A model generated the notes under the pieces. That model was not told the origin of the DNA, ran no database searches, and was given only the letters and a program-made list of their open reading frames with translations. DNA of 64,000 nucleotides from VXRD01 sp965242535. GTDB taxonomy: Bacteria; Latescibacterota; UBA2968. Made by a program: the position numbers and the translations under genes. Positions 28,601-35,190 of the stretch are shown here, one piece after another. Numbering within the stretch: the stretch's first letter is position 1; the number at the start of each line of letters is the position of its first letter. The stretch covers positions 1,240,001 through 1,304,000 of the forward strand of contig OZ251458.1 in NCBI GenBank assembly GCA_965242535.1, written 5' to 3'.

Positions 28601-28642
28601 CGCGGCCTCAAAATCTCTTTCCAATGTGGGTTTGGTGGTCAT
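25604..28642 (-). CDS. hsdR: Type I restriction enzyme, R subunit (HsdR)
   Basis: ATP-dependent translocase and nuclease subunit of a type I restriction enzyme, 1012 residues. The N-terminal PD-(D/E)xK site is D140 with E154-L-K156 (ATVELKNAF). SF2 helicase motifs follow: HSAGSGKTNT (Walker A), VDEAHSSQ (DExH) and AFTATPKH (motif III). The C-terminal helical domain, which binds HsdM, is full length. The partner hsdM and hsdS genes lie 5.2 kb upstream on the same strand, with six other features in between. The start codon has only a weak Shine-Dalgarno. Confidence 0.95.
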   Translation of the reverse strand: MTTKPTLERDFEAAIEAWLVERAGYVKADSGQFDAALGLDKRTLLAFLKATQADALDALALSYGNAIEDAVVKRIAAECDARGLLDVVRNGVRDRGQHLRLAYFRPPTRLNPDTEQRYDQNRLTVMRQARYDLDSNRVIDMLLSLNGLPIATVELKNAFTGQRVEDAVRQYVKDRVPTARTPLLQHKKRALVHFAVDTDEAYMTTRLAGDKTFFLPFNAGNNGGKGNADDHSHQTGYKTGYLWEEIWQRDSWIDIIHRFIHLQAEKTTDVASGKTTTKETLIFPRYHQLAAVRALIADTRAKGVGHNHLIQHSAGSGKTNTIAWLAHQLASAHDSADRPIFDSVVVVSDRRNLDKQLQDNIYQIEHKRGVVAKIDEDRNSTDLADELNKGTKIVITTLQKFSFLMDKVRDLSQRKFAVIVDEAHSSQSGQSAGNLRRVLGTGRAPLDDAERADPPDMEDLILAEAKSRGPQPNLNFYAFTATPKHRTLEMFGVRDEAGKPQPFHLYATRQAIEEGFIHDVLAHYTTYKTYYKLSKAIEGDPEVDERKAKKAIARFMSLHPHNLAQKTEIMVEHFRAHTCRKIDGMAKAMLVTSSRLHAARYKRAFDRYIAAKGYADLKTLVAFSGGVDDPDEAGVQYTEAGMNGIGERELPGHFATPDYRILIVAEKYQTGFDQPLLHTMFVDKRLADLKAVQTLSRLNRTTAGKVDTFVLDFVNGMDEIKDAFKPYFERTEIHESTDPNRLYALDAKLKSADVLRDGEIDEFARTYFKPQALRTGHDHGRLNKWIDPAVERFKRAYGVPNADGDAYTEEGEGFKSTMHSFVRLYGFLSQIIPWQDRALEKLYAYGRHLLAKLPRRPNEGMLALAAEIDLSHYRNELTFVGSGALDASETEPVYGAAEVGTAKPKGDHTAPLSAIIETVNARFGTHWTDADTLWLDQISGDMAQDARLIEQAKANAIGQFKQVFEPKVMRAFARRQGRNQQLIDAFTANTALRDLILDALLRQVYHRARKRY

Positions 28643-28702
28643 TGCAAACTCTCATTCCCAAGACGCAACGGCTCATCAATCGCCGCTTTGCCCGAACGAC
28701 GA

Positions 28703-29644
28703 TCAGGGCGATACTCGCGCAAAGTAGGGATAATACGGATAAAATTCTTCATATTGCTTCATTTTTTCAAGGTTTTTTGTTTTTATATCTATGTTGTATC
28801 CCAAAGCGTGTGCAAGAGAACGGCCTGTTTTTTGTTTTGTCGGCAGGTACTTTTCAAGATGCAATCTTTCTTTGGTACTCAAGATAGGGACGTCGATTTT
28901 ACGAGATGCCTGCCAGTCAAAATTGCTAAACGCCGAATTTTTGAACCACTGCAGAATTTTCGAGACATTACGCTTATTACAAACCATACCCGTTATGCTC
29001 AACATTTCGGTCTGGTCGTTGTAATGCGATAAATCTAAAAGTTGAAAGACACTTTCACCTGATGCAGGAAGGGCTTGTTGCGACGCTATTTGGAACATGT
29101 CCTGCAATAGTTCAAGAAAAGGAGATGGCCTCTTAATCGCTGTTTGCCGTGCTAATTCCGGCAATATTTGACCGTATTCTCGTTGAAATTTTTCCCACGC
29201 AGATACGCCATTTGGGGGCAGTTCTGCTCGGACGGTAATTTTGACGACGCTATTTTCCGATACCTTTCCTAAAATGTTCATGAACTCGTCGAAATGTCTA
29301 AATTTTAGATCGGTATAATCAAACCAAAAAATTTCCTTTCCATCACTTGAGAAGTTCGCGAGAAAACTATTAGAATTTTCATGTCTCAGATCCAAATTTT
29401 TTGAGAACCGATGGAACTCTTGCCTTTTAAAAATTTGCTGATTTGTCTCAATAGAGACGATCTTGATTTCTGGATAGCGACTATGAATCAGTCTGCAATC
29501 CTCTAAAAAAGGCCCACCAAATCCATAGTAGGTATAATCAGATATGTCGTCACAATGCCTTTTGAGTATGTCGATAATTTCGATCAGAAGAAACCTATCA
29601 ATCGCTTTATTCACTCTCAGATGGTAAGGAGGGGGTCGTCTCAT
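28703..29644 (-). CDS. Rossmann methyltransferase-like protein of unknown role
   Basis: A 313-residue protein, not recognised as a named family. The segment YYGFGGPFLEDCRLI looks like methyltransferase motif I, IVSIETNQ ends in the acidic residue expected after β2, and FWFDYTDL resembles motif IV. It is AT-rich. Its ATG overlaps the stop of the GHKL ATPase gene by 4 bp, so it is translationally coupled and the last gene of the dcm-ATPase-this unit. It may modify or sense RNA, DNA or a small molecule; the sequence does not say which. Confidence 0.6.
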   Translation of the reverse strand: MRRPPPYHLRVNKAIDRFLLIEIIDILKRHCDDISDYTYYGFGGPFLEDCRLIHSRYPEIKIVSIETNQQIFKRQEFHRFSKNLDLRHENSNSFLANFSSDGKEIFWFDYTDLKFRHFDEFMNILGKVSENSVVKITVRAELPPNGVSAWEKFQREYGQILPELARQTAIKRPSPFLELLQDMFQIASQQALPASGESVFQLLDLSHYNDQTEMLSITGMVCNKRNVSKILQWFKNSAFSNFDWQASRKIDVPILSTKERLHLEKYLPTKQKTGRSLAHALGYNIDIKTKNLEKMKQYEEFYPYYPYFARVSP

Positions 29645-31050
29645 TGTTGGGCCTCCTTCAACATCTCATCAAAGCATTTCTCTCCAACTCGAGCGGGTTT
29701 AACTTCCTCGTCACCAAAAAGATAGTCTTGGACAACCTGTATTTCGTCTGAATCCTTGGTATATGCTATGTGTTTCTTTGTCGATGGCTCCGGTTTGGGT
29801 TGCGGAAGTTTCGGCATGAATCGCTCCCCCTCCAATCCTGACCTAACGGTGTTCAGTCGCAAATTTTCAGATCCCGTTTTTATTTCATCTAAAGTATATC
29901 GTTTCCCCGAATCTATGTGTTCCTGCGCTTCATCCGCCTTTCCCTTCCATTTGTTCGTGTAATTGGTAAATACAGCCATCCCTTCTCGCATCCTATTTTT
30001 GACCTGCAAATAGAGGGGCGAAGACGCATCTATGCCCCTTTTGGTGGTCGTCGTGGGAAGTTTTGAGGCATCATTGCTCTTGAACTCGACAATGCCTGCA
30101 ATAGCGATAAACTGCGTGTGGTATCTCGGCACACCTGTCTCGCCCCACCCCGTAAGTTCCGTGCGGTCACAGTATAAAACAGCGCGATCATTGCAAATTA
30201 TCGTCCAACCCGCATCCATTGACGAATATTGCTTTTCCTCTTGCTCATCATTGACTTCCTCTTGAGAGGGGATGGGTCTCGTAAATCCCACCGTTAAGAA
30301 AACGCTAACGCCATCGACCTCAGATTGATAAATGTATGGCCTTATCGCGGTATCCGTTCCCTGTTCATTAAAAACCAACTTGGTCGGTTCAGGCACGACG
30401 CGCACATCATTGACTTCGACACGGAACCCCTTATCGAGAATAAAAGCGTAATGCGTCTGAATTTTTTGGATTAATTCACTGGTAAAATTTTCTCGATCCT
30501 CACCAAAGAGTGTCCCAATGCTCTCATTCAATTCGTCGATGACAATAGTCGTTCCATCTTCTGTCTCGCGTTGAGGCGATTCAGAGACGGGCAGATGCCA
30601 GTCGGTCGGATCTGCTATCCATTCTGGCGTTATCTCAACGCCATAACAGTCGCCTTTATTTTGAGTCGATATTAAACATCGTTTGCCAATCTTAAAAATG
30701 GCCCTTTTCATGCCTATGCCATACACGCCAACAGTTGGCAAATTATCGTCTCTATTCCGGTCGTCTTTCCCCATCCGAAACGCATAGCTGTGAAGGTCCC
30801 AGGGAATCCCACCGCAGTTGTCCGAAATGGAAAACGAGGTTTCATCAAATGCGATTTCAGCCTTGAAACCCTCGTAAGGCTTTTCTTCTTCTGCACTCGT
30901 TTTCTTTGCGCGCAAAATCCCATCGACGCAGTTGTCCAGCAGATCCAGAATCGAATCGACCAACTCGATGTCTCTCGTCAACATTTCAACGAAAAACGAT
31001 TTGACAGGAGCGGCATTGACTGGTTCGTACTTGCTGTTTGTGTTTGCCAT
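29641..31050 (-). CDS. GHKL (Hsp90/MutL-fold) ATPase in a methyltransferase operon
   Basis: A 469-residue protein with an N-terminal GHKL ATPase domain. The N-box is ELVDSILDLLDNCVDG (N40), the G1 motif is SDNCGGIP (D77), and the lid/G2 motif is GVYGIGMKRA (108-117). The C-terminal half has no recognised domain and ends in a Lys/Glu-rich tail. The ATG at 31050 follows GGAGG with 5-nt spacing; longer readings overlap dcm and are rejected. It starts 11 bp after the dcm stop and overlaps the following gene, giving a tight three-gene unit. MutL-like ATPases linked to cytosine methylases occur in defence contexts; the role here is inferred only. Confidence 0.8.
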   Translation of the reverse strand: MANTNSKYEPVNAAPVKSFFVEMLTRDIELVDSILDLLDNCVDGILRAKKTSAEEEKPYEGFKAEIAFDETSFSISDNCGGIPWDLHSYAFRMGKDDRNRDDNLPTVGVYGIGMKRAIFKIGKRCLISTQNKGDCYGVEITPEWIADPTDWHLPVSESPQRETEDGTTIVIDELNESIGTLFGEDRENFTSELIQKIQTHYAFILDKGFRVEVNDVRVVPEPTKLVFNEQGTDTAIRPYIYQSEVDGVSVFLTVGFTRPIPSQEEVNDEQEEKQYSSMDAGWTIICNDRAVLYCDRTELTGWGETGVPRYHTQFIAIAGIVEFKSNDASKLPTTTTKRGIDASSPLYLQVKNRMREGMAVFTNYTNKWKGKADEAQEHIDSGKRYTLDEIKTGSENLRLNTVRSGLEGERFMPKLPQPKPEPSTKKHIAYTKDSDEIQVVQDYLFGDEEVKPARVGEKCFDEMLKEAQQ

Positions 31051-31061
31051 CTCGGCCTCCT

Positions 31062-32180
31062 TTAGCATGCGTTTTTGACGACACGCAAGATATATTCTGC
31101 GAGAATGGGGCTGACGCTGTTTCCGATTTGCCTGAAGCTGTGCCACTTTGTGGGGTGGAATTGAAACCAATCCGGAAAGCCTTGCAGCCTTGCCGCTTCT
31201 CGGGGGGTTATGACTCGGTTCTCCGTGGGATGCAAGGGGCGAACCGCTTGATAACTGCCCTTGTCGCTGCCGGTACCGGCCCTTAAGGTTCGACAAAATC
31301 CATCGGGTTTTAGACGGTAGCTTTTTGAAATCCGATCCACTCCACCCTGTTTAACTTTGGCGTACCTGTCCGCGACTGGTTTGGTATGGCGCGTTCCGAG
31401 ACATCCCGATACTTCGCTCTTTTCTCGCAGACGTACAATCGCTTCTTCGTGCCCGACCCCATCGGGAATATTGCCGTACAAGTTCTCTCCAAAAACGCCT
31501 TCCACTGCTCGTTCAATTTTTTTCCATCCGTCCTCTTCCCGAAGCCAAAAAGGGTCTATCTTTTTTGGCAACCCTTTCAATGCGTCTTGCACATAGACGG
31601 GTTTTGCATTTTTGGGCACAAACTCCGTCGCCTGAATGGGATCCATTTGGCTGGATAAGTAGCCATAGAAAAATACCCTTTCTCGCGTCGTGGGAACGCC
31701 GAATTGTTTGGCGATCAGTTTTATAGGTGGCAAAATTTCGTATTTACACATCACCGTAGCGAGGGCCTGTTCGACAATTTGAGCGTTCTTTTTGCTCAAA
31801 ATTCCCGGCACATTCTCAGCGAGAAAGAATTTTGGCGTCGCCTCGTTGACGATTTCAAAAAAGTGAATGAACAGTTGATTGCGCGGGTCGCGGCTGTCTC
31901 TGTGACCGATATGGCTAAAGCCCTGACACGGCGGGCCGCCGATGATGCCGTCCACCTCGCCGACTTTGAGGCCGAATGCTCGCATCAGTTCCATTCCCGA
32001 TACGGTGGAGATGTCTCGCTTCCAAAGCGGCGAGTTGGGGAAATTTTGCTCGTGGACTGAAACCGCCTGTGGGTCGATCTCTACGGATCCCGCTATGTCG
32101 AATCCAGCCCGTTTCGCACCCAAGCCGAACCCGCCAGCACCGCTGAACAGATCGATTATTTTTGAGCGTCTTTCCCTCAT
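31062..32180 (-). CDS. dcm: DNA (cytosine-5-)-methyltransferase
   Basis: C5-cytosine DNA methylase, 372 residues. Motif I is IDLFSGAGGFGLG. Motif IV is GGPPCQGFS with catalytic Cys85. Motif VI is AENV, motif VIII TRERVFFYGY-like, motif IX/X AARLQGFP and RQIGNSVSP. All core motifs look intact. The ATG at 32180 is chosen because the only upstream in-frame start is TTG and a GGAG lies nine nt before this ATG. No cognate endonuclease of a known type is adjacent; instead a GHKL ATPase and a methyltransferase-like protein follow. Confidence 0.95.
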   Translation of the reverse strand: MRERRSKIIDLFSGAGGFGLGAKRAGFDIAGSVEIDPQAVSVHEQNFPNSPLWKRDISTVSGMELMRAFGLKVGEVDGIIGGPPCQGFSHIGHRDSRDPRNQLFIHFFEIVNEATPKFFLAENVPGILSKKNAQIVEQALATVMCKYEILPPIKLIAKQFGVPTTRERVFFYGYLSSQMDPIQATEFVPKNAKPVYVQDALKGLPKKIDPFWLREEDGWKKIERAVEGVFGENLYGNIPDGVGHEEAIVRLREKSEVSGCLGTRHTKPVADRYAKVKQGGVDRISKSYRLKPDGFCRTLRAGTGSDKGSYQAVRPLHPTENRVITPREAARLQGFPDWFQFHPTKWHSFRQIGNSVSPILAEYILRVVKNAC

Positions 32181-32258
32181 CTCGGCTAACTCCGCGTCAG
32201 CACATGCTTTGATGGCAATGTCGGAACAACCATCCAACGATGCAAGCGAACGGCCCGC

Positions 32259-32474
32259 TCAACCAACCACAATTCCTCTGTATATAGACGGGGGAATTGG
32301 ATCGCCGTGGGCTTCCAGACTTTCGATGTACAGGGCAATCGCTTCTTCGGCATTTGCCAAGGCGTCGTCCCGCGTTTCGCCTTGCGAAATACATCCCGGT
32401 AGCGCAGGCACTTCAGCCACAAAAATGCCGTCCTCGTCTTGTTCAATGCGAACCCTAAATTTGACATGGCTCAT
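32259..32474 (-). CDS. HicB-family antitoxin (no HicA seen)
   Basis: A 71-residue HicB-like protein: MSHVKFRVRIEQDEDGIFVAEVPALPGC, then QGETRDDALANAEEAIALYIESL. This is the RNase-H-like HicB fold without a recognisable C-terminal DNA-binding domain. GGAGG eight nt upstream supports the ATG at 32474. The HicA partner that normally adjoins it is not recognisable on either side, so it is an orphan or a remnant. The upstream flank is the MITE-like repeat at 32509. Confidence 0.85.
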   Translation of the reverse strand: MSHVKFRVRIEQDEDGIFVAEVPALPGCISQGETRDDALANAEEAIALYIESLEAHGDPIPPSIYRGIVVG

Positions 32475-32508
32475 GCAGGTCGCCTCCATCGAATGTCGTC
32501 GTTTGACC

Positions 32509-32916
32509 GCGTAAATTAAGTTATTCTCAATTTTGATACGCACAAATCAGCACCCGTATGGCTCGCTTTTCTAAAGCGTTTGGTCCAAAAGCATCGTGGG
32601 TTGCCTTCGATGCCTTCGGCGACCTACTTTTTGTCAACAGCAACAAAAAGTAGGCAAAAAATGCCGCTCTCATGCGCCGAGGGGCTAGGCACAGCGCAAA
32701 TCGCTTTTGTAGCAGGACGACATGAGACAGCCTGCAAGGTGTGTTGCAAAATGGATGTGGGTTGCGAGACGGACTTGCGCGCTGTGCCTGATGGCTTTTG
32801 TTGATGGGCTTTTGGGATGGCACGGTTGGCAAGGGCTTATTTGATGTACTGTACGGCATCACGTCCAGCACGTTCTTAAAAGATTGATATTCCAAATTAT
32901 TTAATTCACAGAGTAC
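32509..32916 (+). repeat. ~405-bp MITE-like element, copy 1 (full length)
   Basis: The ends are imperfect inverted repeats: CGTAAATTAAG at the left, and TTAATTCACAGAG at the right. Inside, CCTACTTTTTG and CAAAAAGTAGG form a hairpin (loop TCAACAGCAA), followed by TGCCGCTCTCATGCGCCGAG. Homologous copies lie at 43731, 49861 and, in reverse orientation, at 55307. It covers most of the ~500-bp gap between hicB and the putAbiC gene; no gene is seen in it. Confidence 0.8.
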
Positions 32917-32968
32917 TTATTGAACAAAGTAGCCAAACATGCCCCATCCGCAAGTTGCTCGCATCCCT

Positions 32969-33829
32969 TCACGCGGACTCGCCATAAGCACTTTTGTCGT
33001 AGAGACCTTTGTCTTTCTCATTGATAAGCACTTTGAAATCCATATCCTTAAGCAGGGCGTATTTCTCAACCAACTTTTTGAACTCGGCTCCTCGTTCACT
33101 CAGGCAGTTGTAAAAGAGAATCCCTAATTCATTGCTGGATAGTTGAGCGCGAATGAGATTGGTGTAGAACTTTTTGGCTTCATAGTCTTTGGGGAAGTCG
33201 CTTTGGTCAACAAATTTGACGAAATTGTACAGGGACCGAAAGTAATAACCAACCTGTTGCTGATATTTGGCAAAGAGCTTCTCATATTTCTCATCTATCC
33301 ATTTAAGCCTCGATTGTCTTGCCTTATCAGAACTCTCTAATATTCCAGAGTAGCTGTTTCTAAACCTTCCGAGCAGGAAACCGAAGCAGTTCCGCCCCTG
33401 ATATGTGAGACTAGAGTTGACCGAAACCTCCATTGAATTGACAATATCATTGTGCAGGCCGAGAAGTTGGAAGAAGGAACTCTCAAAATTCTGCTTCTGA
33501 AGCGTCAGGTTCTGTGCCTTAAGTTGTTCCTTTTGCCCCCTGATTTCTTCTCGCGTATTCGCTAATTCCTCCCGCTGAAGTTTAAGTTCCTCTCGTTGAA
33601 ATGTAAGTTCCTTATTCTGAAGTATTATCGCATAAATGACACCTGCAAAAGCCAGCCCAGCAAACAGGGCATTGATCATCCCAAACGAATCTCCCCATTG
33701 TCCTCTTACCGCAACGTCACCGACCAATTTTGGAAATAGAAAGAAAGTCACGCCTCCCCAAACAACAAATACCCCTAATACCCAAGGCCACCAACTGATC
33801 TTCCCTGAATCATCAGAAGTCTTGCTCAT
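32969..33829 (-). CDS. Putative phage abortive infection protein (putAbiC type)
   Basis: A 286-residue membrane protein matching the putative phage abortive infection family. Two N-terminal membrane helices (WWPWVLGVFVVWGGVTFFLF and an alanine-rich helix around residue 55) are followed by a coiled coil (EELKLQREELANTREE). The cytoplasmic domain has FFQLLGLHNDIVNS, GRNCFGFLL and QQQVGYYFRSLYNFVKFVD. It begins 11 bp after hsdS and is probably cotranscribed with hsdM and hsdS. It is more AT-rich than the hsd genes. It would act as a suicide back-up when restriction fails; this role is inferred from the family. Confidence 0.85.
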   Translation of the reverse strand: MSKTSDDSGKISWWPWVLGVFVVWGGVTFFLFPKLVGDVAVRGQWGDSFGMINALFAGLAFAGVIYAIILQNKELTFQREELKLQREELANTREEIRGQKEQLKAQNLTLQKQNFESSFFQLLGLHNDIVNSMEVSVNSSLTYQGRNCFGFLLGRFRNSYSGILESSDKARQSRLKWIDEKYEKLFAKYQQQVGYYFRSLYNFVKFVDQSDFPKDYEAKKFYTNLIRAQLSSNELGILFYNCLSERGAEFKKLVEKYALLKDMDFKVLINEKDKGLYDKSAYGESA

Positions 33830-33840
33830 GTTATCCTCCT

Positions 33841-35175
33841 TTAGCCTACGTTTCGCACGTCAATGTTCCCCGTCACCGCCGCGGAGATGAGCGCGGTTCG
33901 GCGTTCTTTGAGTAGCCCAATCGCGGTTTCGCAGGTTTCAACGAGCGCGTCGATCTTTTTGGTTTCGCGGTCGAGGTAGTCAGCGATTTCCTTTTGTTCT
34001 TCAAATGGGGGAACGGGCAAATGGGCATTCGCGTACTTATCGGCATTGACGTTCTCAATGGTCGCAGAGATAGCCATTAGCCGTAGAAATCTCTCGAAAG
34101 CATGGGTCTTGGTGTAAAAGAAAACATACTTTGGCAAGGTGTGTGGGTTGGGAACGAAACGCACGAGATACCCGGCATAAGAGCAAGGGCCGTGCAATTT
34201 CGATTGATAGAGAAATGACCGACCTACCGTGCCGCTTCTCGATAGGAGGATATCGCCATCATTCAGGATATAGTCGCGGACGAGTTCTTCGGGCAGAAAC
34301 ACGCCCTCTTTTCTAATTTTTCCGTCATCGGTTATATCCGTCGTACGCAGAAAGCGAATGCCCGTTTCTCGGTAGTGAGTGGCGGCGATATTCGCGCCAT
34401 AAAGCCCAGACCGCGAGCATACATGTTTGATTCTCTTCACTTCCCAATGCGCGGGCACTTCTCCGATCCATTCAATCCCGCTGTCCTTCATTTTCGCGTT
34501 TGGGTTCAGTCCTTTGGTGACAGCGTTTGAGATGACCGCTTGCCGTTTTTCCCCGAGCAGACTTATCAGGCGCGTTTGTTCGTCAATGAGGGCGGCGATT
34601 TGCGCGGTTTCTCTGTCGAGGAACGCGGCGATTTTTTGTTGTTCTTCGAGCGGAGGGATGGGGAGTATGAAATTGTTGATGGCATAAATTCCAAGCCCAT
34701 ACCGCGTTATGCCATTGGCTCTCGTCGCAAAGAAACTTCGCGCATATCGAGAATCCATAACCCGTTTCAGAAACCCTCCAAATGTCCCATCTTTCGGTCT
34801 CAATAAAGCCAGATGATACCCACAGACCACGCCTTGCAAATCTTGCGGAACATAAGCAGGTACAGCGATATCATTGGGGTCTTCAGAGTCTTTTGTGATG
34901 ATGATATCCCCTTTTTTCAGCGTGAACTTTCTGATCTGAGCATCGGATGCAGTCGCTTTCATAAAGGGCAAATCGGCTGTGATTTCTTCGTTGTAATAAA
35001 CATCGGTATAGTTACAAAGCAGTATGCGTTCTTCGTTTTCTTTGCTCTTTTTGTCTATGTTACTCGGTTGAATAGTGGCGACAAATTTTAACTTCTTGGT
35101 CGTCCATCCCGCGGGGATTTTTCCCAACCACGCCGTCCCGCTGTCTTTGTAGGTTGCGTATTTTTCAAAGCTCAT
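33841..35175 (-). CDS. hsdS: Type I restriction enzyme, specificity subunit (HsdS)
   Basis: A 444-residue DNA-recognition subunit with two target-recognition domains. Each begins with a KDSG(T/I)xW(L/I)G(K/E)(I/V)P motif and is followed by a conserved helical spacer starting PP(L/F)EEQ(Q/K) and ending in RRTAL or KRQAVISNAVTKG. The two TRDs are more AT-rich and differ strongly from each other, so a bipartite asymmetric target is expected. hsdM ends 15 bp upstream. Confidence 0.95.
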   Translation of the reverse strand: MSFEKYATYKDSGTAWLGKIPAGWTTKKLKFVATIQPSNIDKKSKENEERILLCNYTDVYYNEEITADLPFMKATASDAQIRKFTLKKGDIIITKDSEDPNDIAVPAYVPQDLQGVVCGYHLALLRPKDGTFGGFLKRVMDSRYARSFFATRANGITRYGLGIYAINNFILPIPPLEEQQKIAAFLDRETAQIAALIDEQTRLISLLGEKRQAVISNAVTKGLNPNAKMKDSGIEWIGEVPAHWEVKRIKHVCSRSGLYGANIAATHYRETGIRFLRTTDITDDGKIRKEGVFLPEELVRDYILNDGDILLSRSGTVGRSFLYQSKLHGPCSYAGYLVRFVPNPHTLPKYVFFYTKTHAFERFLRLMAISATIENVNADKYANAHLPVPPFEEQKEIADYLDRETKKIDALVETCETAIGLLKERRTALISAAVTGNIDVRNVG

Positions 35176-35190
35176 TTGTCGTTCTCCGCG

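Noticed and set aside
32181..32258. HicA gene between hicB and dcm
   Set aside because: The ~78 bp are too short and none of the three frames resembles HicA.
32527..32895. Open frames inside the MITE-like copies
   Set aside because: Frames differ among copies, are interrupted in some, and have no start signals. DNA structure and not protein is what is conserved.
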